A stretch of DNA of 64,000 bases from Deinandra increscens subsp. villosa (lineage: Eukaryota > Streptophyta > Magnoliopsida > Asterales > Asteraceae), in NCBI GenBank assembly GCA_039602395.1, contig JBCNJP010000007.1:120748957-120812956 (forward strand). The letters run 5' to 3'. The position numbers were made by a program, and so were the translations under genes. This document shows, piece by piece, positions 57,299-64,000 of the stretch; within the stretch, counting starts at the first letter, position 1, and every line of letters begins with the position of its first letter. The notes beneath the pieces are model-generated. The model saw only the letters and a list, made by a program, of their open reading frames with translations. It made no database searches and had not been told where the DNA came from.

Positions 57299-60200
57299 AT
57301 GAGAGGCCCCGCCGGACGCCGCCCTCAAACCACCACTCCGACACCTATAGATCCATGGCAGTTCACCGCCGGAGGAGGTGCAGGATCCCGCCGAGACTCC
57401 GATGCTAGTTTCTGCAGTAGCCGTCCCTCTTCCGTCCACTCCGGCGGCCCCAGCCACCACCGTGCGGCCTCCGCCGTCCCCGTCACCGACCGTTCCTACC
57501 AAATCCACGCCGTTTCCGCCATCAACTCCTACCTCTCCGCGTGCTCCTTCCCGATCCACTTCAAACTCAAACCCCTGCCATCGAACAAAGACATCATCGA
57601 AACCCTAAGATTCGTTCTCGCGCGTCTCGATTATCCGCTCGGTAATAAGATCGAAGATGATGTGGCTACAGCTCTGAAAGGCTTGAATTGCCCGATTAAG
57701 ATGAACAAATCCGCGTTAAAAGCCCCTGGAACACCTCACTCGTTTCCTAGCGTTTTAGCCGTGCTTAATTGGCTTGTACAGGTTGCAATGTATAACGATC
57801 ACCTTGATCCGGTTGATGGAGACAGTATGTTCTCTTATAATCTGAATTGTTACCTGCATTTCATGAGGGGGGACGATAACGCAGTTGAGAGGGAAGACGA
57901 AGAATTTTTGGGGAAATTACAACAGGTATTGATTTTTGTTACTTTATTCAATGTAAAATTGTAATAAACAGTAATAAGTACTTTTAGAGTTTTAGAGTTT
58001 AAGTCTGATTGGAGTTCCTGAAATTTTGATAATAGGAGAAAGATGCCTTGTTGGAGAATGTAAATGTGTTATCAGCAAATGAGAAAGATTTGGAGGTGAA
58101 ACTTGAGGGTATGAAGTCGGGGCCTTCGCTGAAGGAAGCAAAGGAGAAGGAGAAGAGTGTGTTGGAAGAAGACGTGGAGAAGTTTAATGGTTTGGTGAAG
58201 CATTTGCAGGATAATAATGAAGCGGCGAAAAGGAGAGTGGAAGATAAGGAGAAGGAACTGGGAATAAAAGTGGACGAGAGGAAAAGGATTTGTGACGAGA
58301 ATGAGGAGTTGAAGAAGAAGGTGGAAGAGCAGGGGATCAATATGAGGGATGCAGAGAGGATGAAAAGGGAGTTGCAGGCGGTGGAGAGGGATATAGGAGA
58401 TGCCGAGATTGAGAGGAACAAGTGGGAAGAGAAGTGTTGGGATATTAATGCTGTTGTTGGGGCAAAGATTAAGGAGCTTGAGGCACTTCAGACTGAATGT
58501 AACCAGGCTATCAGAAGGTACCTTTTGTTTATATAACCACTACTTATGATAATTTTATAGGATTACTGTTAGAATTTATTATTTATGTCATGTTGTATGA
58601 CTTTATGGACCTGCGAATCCAAGTATTTCTTATATTGGTTTATGGTTTATGATTGACTCAAATTGTTGACTATTTAGGTTAAAACTAGGAAATGGTATTC
58701 AGTATGAGTTGAATGCAAAAGGTACAACACCTGCTGAGGTGCTTGGATTGGATTATAAATCACGATTGGTGCCTGTACTCAGTTCCTCCAGTGATGAAGT
58801 AAAGACAAGTTCAATGGAAAATCTGGAAACTCTGATGTCTCTCCAGCAACTATCTCGTGACATTGATGCGAAGATAGATGCAAAAAGGAATCGTATTACC
58901 ATTCTTCAGTCACGAAGTGATGAAGTAAGTCCCGGATACTTCTAGTTTCATTCTTCATGCTTTTTCTTTTATTTAACCATACACGATGGATTTTAGAAGT
59001 ATCTGCATTATCTATCGAAAAACTTTCTCAATTTTAGTTGATGGAAGTATTGTATAATAGACATCTTAAGTACCTGTAGGACAAAGTTTGTGGTATTATA
59101 AACATTATTGTTGTTGTGGAAGTTATCAAAATACACACGAAAACAGAGATACATTGGGTTTTTGGGATTACATTTTCCAAATTATAAAGTTTCCAACATC
59201 ATTCTCATAGGAGCAGTTAATATTTATTGAATTAGATCTGCAGTAAAACAAAACACAATGACAATGGTCGGCCATCTTTTGAGAGGTCAATTGTCTCTCC
59301 CAGCACTCGATAAACTAATAATCTTCTAACTAATCAATTAGTTTTCCCTCGTGTGATTATTTGGCTTATTTTTTCATTCCTGTATATAGGGGCCAGGTCC
59401 CAACCCACTAATAACTAACTTTTAAAACAGGCATTGGATAGGCCCTGCACAAGTAAGCATTCACTTTGCAACAATTAGTGCCAACGGGTCCTGTATGTCT
59501 ACACAATTAGTACTACGATTTATGAATATATTGTTCTGTTGTAGGATGAAACAAGCTTATCAGTATGTTAAACCTGTTTTTGCCTTTTTGGAGTGACACT
59601 GTAGATATGCGTAGGGAATTTATTTTTTCTTTTTCACGCCTTAAATACTCAACATGTGAAGTAAAACATTGTTTAGATATGACGTGAGTTGGTTCTAACT
59701 TCTGAATGTTTGGCATGGAATTTTCTGAAGTGGCTTACGTCATTGATTGTCAACTTTGTATATATCTTAATCTACTTGTGGCTGGCCATATAGATTAAAC
59801 GTCCTCAAGGAATTACAACTTTACATCAAACACCCTTAATGGATCGCAGTTTATTTACAAATTTAATTGGTTTTCTTGAATCTAGATTTCTGCTTTAATA
59901 AATAGAGAGCTTGACAGTTAACACCATTTTTACTGAATCATTTAATTATATAATTATATTAATGATGATATGCTGATTGTTTGTTCAGATGGGAAATCAG
60001 TTAAACTCAATAAAGAATGAAACACAAGATTACACCTCCAGGTGTGCAATGGAGGCCAGGCAGTTGGTTGACAACTTCGAAGTCGAGTCTCAAAAAGTTG
60101 ATCTTAAAGAAAAAGAAACCTGTGAATTTGTTGAGGTAACATTGTTTGTGAATTCAGTCTTGGTTTTAAGATGCGCGCGTTAGAAGTTCGCAATGTGCGA

Positions 60201-60790
60201 TGAGCATGATATGGTGATGTGACACATTATGTTGTTGATTGCTATATAAACAAATTAGACCCTTAGTTTTCAAATTTGATACCCTATGTAAAATAAGTTG
60301 AGGTGGCAAAATGGGTTGGTTGTTCAATCAGGTTGTGTAGCAAGCAATCTCTTTTGTCAAAAAAAAAAAAACAATTTTGTTTGTAAATACTCGATAATAT
60401 TATATTATTTCAACAATTATTTATTCTTTTATTGAATAAAATGATTTACATGGTTTTGTGCAGTAATAATAAAATGTGGGTACTTTCTACCCATATTACC
60501 TTTTAAATAAATCCGATATAACTAACAAACTAACTGTATGTATGTATGTATGTATGTATGTATATATACTTGTGAAGAGTTCAAAAGCAAAGTTAGAGGA
60601 GACAAAGACGGAATGTCAAGAAGAAGTTGATATGTGTGCACGTGAGCTGTGGGCGTTGGTTGATATGGTGTCAAAGTGCAAAGAGTTTACAAGTTCTAAA
60701 ATATCAGAAATGAATGATGCGGTTTCAGAAACAGCTGCAGCTATAGCACAAGTTCACATGGATGCATTATCGCCCTATCTTGGGAATTAG
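57299..60790 (+). CDS. NDC80: kinetochore protein NDC80 (HEC1)
   Basis: Five exons: 57299-57925, 58036-58517, 58678-58924, 59989-60135, 60578-60790. All in phase with GT-AG ends, 571 aa, matching the roughly 570 aa of Arabidopsis NDC80. The protein is a subunit of the NDC80-NUF2-SPC24-SPC25 complex that couples kinetochores to spindle microtubules. Residues 1-60 form a Ser/Thr/Arg/Gly-rich tail. A calponin-homology domain begins at DRSYQIHAVSAINSYLSAC and continues through FVLARLDYPLGNKIEDDVA and PSVLAVLNWLVQ. Exons 2-5 encode a long Glu/Lys-rich coiled coil (KEKEKSVLEEDVEKFNGLVK and following) ending in KISEMNDAVSETAAAIAQ. The last intron ends with a TATG microsatellite and a weak GAAG acceptor, the least certain junction. 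Two E2F-type sites suggest cell-cycle control. Confidence 0.95.
60536..60564. repeat. (TATG)n microsatellite
   Basis: About seven units at the end of the last NDC80 intron, just before the acceptor. Confidence 0.85.
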
Positions 60791-61379
60791 TTCTTTGTAG
60801 GAGTTTCAATGCATGATGTATTTTAAAGCTGTTTTCTGATTCTCTGGTGATGTAGTTTTTGTTTTTCCCCAGAACATGATTAAGGTTTAATATTAGATAA
60901 AACTTATGCTAAGGAACTCAAGCTCCAACAAGTATAGATTATGTTGGATTGTAAAAATGAGCCCAAAACACTTGTCAACTTAAACTCAAACTCAGGTTGA
61001 GCATCGAGCTCAAATCGAGTTTGCTATATTATCATGTTCATGTTAATATAGATTGCTCATAACCAAACTGCCTCTGAACATTTGAACATCACGTATGAAC
61101 TGTAACAAAATGTACGTCCAAATTCCCCACGATTCTTTTAAATGACCAAACTAATCAAACATTTGAGTGTTATTATAATCTACCACATGAGAAAAGTCTC
61201 CCCAAAATCAATACCCTCTCTGTTATTATCACCCTTGGCAATAATTCCAACTATAACTTCTAGATTTATATATTATTTTTTAAAATTACCCACACATCAT
61301 GCCTCCTATAGTCGTATTCATCTCAATTTAAATAGATAATACTTATTTATTCCCTTTTCTATTACCTTTCAGGTGTCTA
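60791..61379. other. NDC80 3' flank, no gene seen
   Basis: The 3' UTR and AT-rich sequence. No terminus or frame was recognised. Confidence 0.5.
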
Positions 61380-61915
61380 CCGACTTGATATGCGATTTAC
61401 AAATAATACAAATCTAATATATATCGGATGTCGAACAGCTGAACATCAAAATTGAGGAGTCGAGGTTAGATTTCTCCTAGATACTATGTGGCTGAGAATC
61501 GGGTGGTGGGGGTCGGATTGAATAGGGAATGCGAATGTTAGACAATTCGACATAAGAGACTTCTTTACGGTTCGCGACATCAACTTTCCATTCACGAGGG
61601 CATGGCAATCGTAATACTCCCCTGAGGTAGCTTAAGAAACTTACTTCATGGCGTGTTTGTTACATACAAGTTTATGGTGCTTATAGGATGACGACTAGGG
61701 ATGTATCAAGGTATTTCAATAATCGAATTAGCGGGTGTGGCGGCTATTTTGCGAGAGATTCAAATCATCTCTCTAATACATTTGGATTTCGAATAGGAAT
61801 AAACATTTTGATGGTGGATTGGCATTCTTGGTGTATTTTTTGTTTCTCTATGTTGTATTTCTAGCGGCTTGTTAAGTGTTTTCCTTTAATAAATTACTTG
61901 CAGTTCAAAAATAAA
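61380..61915 (+). mobile_element. degenerate LINE 3' end
   Basis: The end TTGTATTTCTAGCGGCTTGT, CTTTAATAAATTACTTGCAG, TTCAAAAATAAATAAA has the order of plant L1 3' untranslated regions with an AATAAA signal and a short A-rich tail. Upstream it is too decayed to translate. No target duplication was found. Confidence 0.45.
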
Positions 61916-62596
61916 TAAACATAAACTTCTTTATGTTGCAACCTATCTTTAAATTTTAAAAAAAAATATAAGAAATGTTTATTTTTTTTTCCTACATCAA
62001 CATCTTTATATTAAACCTTATACTTAAATTCTAAGGAATAATTATAAGTGATTGATAAATATACCAATCCATTATAAATATATAATTTATTTTTTTTTAA
62101 GAAAAAATAAGGAATGTGACGTAGAGTGTTTTTTTAAAGTTTATAAATTTTATGGATTAAAGACTCTATTGTGAATGTTTTAGAGCATTCATAGCATGTT
62201 CTTTTATTTCAATCCCTATAATTTAAGTAAAAAATCATCGGTTTACTAAATTTTTTTTTAAAATGAAATTTCAAGGGTTTTCATTAAAAACAACAATTAC
62301 AAGGAAGTGGCGGGTAAACGGGCAACAAGCTGCGCCGCAATCATTTTAATAATTTTTTATTATATTTTCTCTCTCTTCTACACATAACCATTCATAAAAA
62401 TATGATGTATGATGATTGATGAATAGCGGAAAAATAAATATGGGAATGAGATTAGTTTTGTATGGGATGGGGAACTTGACGTAGAAGTAAAAGTAGACAA
62501 AATTAGTCATTTTCCTTAAATTATAAAAATATGGATGCAAATGGGGAACATGATATGATATGAATGTTGTATCTCTCACTTTCTTTAATACATTTA

Positions 62597-63023
62597 GAGT
62601 TAATTCCTTTTTCGTCCCTGAGCTTTGGTCCATTTAACCATTTCAGTCCAAACTTTTTAAAAAATCCGATTTCTGTCCAAACATTTCACTTTTATTTCAA
62701 TTCCAGTCCTTTTTAACGTCTTTCACGTTTTCTGTTAATTATTTTTGGTGGTGGTAATGGGTTCCATAGGAGAGAATAAAGATAAGAGAAGATGTTATAT
62801 AATTGGGTTATATAATGATAATTATATACAAAGAAAATTTCATTAATAAGAGGGGTATTTTTGTCTTATCATACATATTTAATGGAAAAAAGAGAACGGT
62901 ATTAGAAAAATGACTAAAATTGAAATGAAAATGAAACATTTGGACTGAAATTGGATTTTCTAAAAGTATAAACTGAAATGGTTAAATAGACCAAACCTCA
63001 GAGACGAAAAAGGAAATTAACTC
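62597..63023. mobile_element. MULE-type MITE
   Basis: Left end GAGTTAATTCCTTTTTCGTC and right end GACGAAAAAGGAAATTAACTC are inverted, and similarity continues inward for about 120 bp (GGTCCATTTAACCATTTCAG and its complement). The flanks ATACATTTA (62588-62596) and GTACATTTA (63024-63032) form a 9-bp duplication with one mismatch. 427 bp, non-coding. Confidence 0.82.
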
Positions 63024-63032
63024 GTACATTTA

Positions 63033-64000
63033 TATTTTGATTTTATTTACTCATTTACGGCTTATGACTTGTTAAAGTAATTACTCAAGTCTGGTTTCTA
63101 TTTATATGTATTTGGTTCTAACACTTTTATTTAAAATCGAAATAGAACATATATTTTAAATAACATCTCATAACAATGAACTATGTTTATTTGCCTAACT
63201 TCAGTTTAGTAATAAAAAGTTTGTACATTTCAAATCATTAAACACTTGTTGATCAAGAGTTCTAGTTTTGAAAGGAAACCATAATTCATAAAACCTAACA
63301 TCAAAGAAAACAATTTTTGCATGAAAATACTACAATTAACAACCTTTTTTTAGCTTCTAGAATAAACGGTTACAAAACATTTCGTTACTATACTGTCAAA
63401 TTTAGTTTGGGTTTTGAATTATTGAAAAACAAAGACAACTTGACTGAGATGAAGAATTTATATATAGAAGGATGGCCAAGTTATCAGACAGTTTTTGGTT
63501 ACAACTGTCGCGTTTACAATATCGCAGAGGCGTAGAGGGGCTGAATTTTTTTCTTCACAAATAGAGAACAACGTTTAAAAGATTATATATACTTTTTAAA
63601 AAAAAAAATCATATACAATCCTAACCTTGTATAAAGTATAAACCATTATACCCTTAATTGACAGTGGCAAATATCAAGGAAAAGTTGAAGCAAAACAGGG
63701 GCATTATCTTTCCATTCTTCATCTTTCATATGTGCATGCTATCTTTATTTCTCCTCAAAATGAAATATACACATGTTCATTATGTTATGCCACCATAAAA
63801 TCTAAAAACAATACTAAAAATACAAAAATAAATAAATAAAGAACCATCTCAATGTAGCCTGCATATGTGTTTCCCTTTTCATTTGGTCAACTTACATCAT
63901 TCTAGAAAATACAACTAACTATTTACAGTTGATTTCACAACATTGATTTACCTATGACTACAAAACTTACAACAATACCCTGAAAACAAGAGTCACAAAT
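63033..64000. other. AT-rich intergenic end of window, no gene seen
   Basis: A 72-codon frame at 63317-63535 has no recognisable domain and no splice partners. I do not call it a gene. Confidence 0.5.

Noticed and set aside
57215..57608. Alternative frames over NDC80 exon 1, both strands
   Set aside because: They overlap the well-supported NDC80 N-terminus and are Pro/Ser/Gly composition artefacts.
63317..63535. 72-codon frame near the window end
   Set aside because: No recognisable family, AT-rich context and no supporting exon structure.

Overview
This is nuclear DNA of a flowering plant. The genes have GT-AG introns, one product carries a plastid targeting peptide, there is a miR394 precursor, and the LTR retrotransposon is primed by initiator tRNA-Met. 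The AT-rich, TE-laden intergenic style would fit an asterid such as a member of the Asteraceae, but that placement is inference. There are no operons. I rebuilt every gene model by hand from splice sites and reading phase.

Layout. 1-1.5 kb: remains of an LTR retrotransposon. 2.2-7.2 kb (-): a complete six-exon plastid fibrillin/PAP gene whose 3.2-kb first intron holds a foldback element split by a young 1.87-kb LTR retrotransposon. 7.9-11.0 kb (+): a complete four-exon PIG-M gene (GPI mannosyltransferase 1), divergent from the fibrillin gene. 12.1-12.6 kb: a 5'-truncated LINE with a 17-bp target duplication. 13.04-28.69 kb: a block with MIR394, PYM (exon-junction-complex recycling factor) and MRT4 (60S assembly factor), plus hAT, MULE, SINE, LINE and foldback insertions. 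28693-29192: exactly 500 N. 29.19-44.84 kb: the same block again, almost base for base. 46.2-49.9 kb (-): a DUF1644 zinc-finger gene with a 2.4-kb leader intron. 50-56.4 kb: LINE and LTR debris, including a 3.2-kb TG...CA segment with a minisatellite. 57.3-60.8 kb (+): a complete five-exon NDC80 kinetochore gene with two E2F-type sites just before its ATG and a Harbinger MITE beside them. 60.8-64 kb: LINE and MULE-type remnants, with no gene seen.

Main interpretation. The two 15.65-kb blocks end and begin exactly at the N gap, so they are most likely the same locus assembled twice from overlapping contig ends. The probable real order is fibrillin < > PIGM - MIR394 - PYM > < MRT4 - < DUF1644 - NDC80 >, each once. 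The genes are unrelated housekeeping and developmental loci (plastid lipid bodies, GPI anchors, leaf/meristem miRNA, mRNA surveillance, ribosome assembly, chromosome segregation). I see no gene cluster or novel multi-gene system. The most valuable points are the unlisted miRNA gene, the false duplication with its odd cluster of differences, and the nested, datable TE insertions in introns and promoters.
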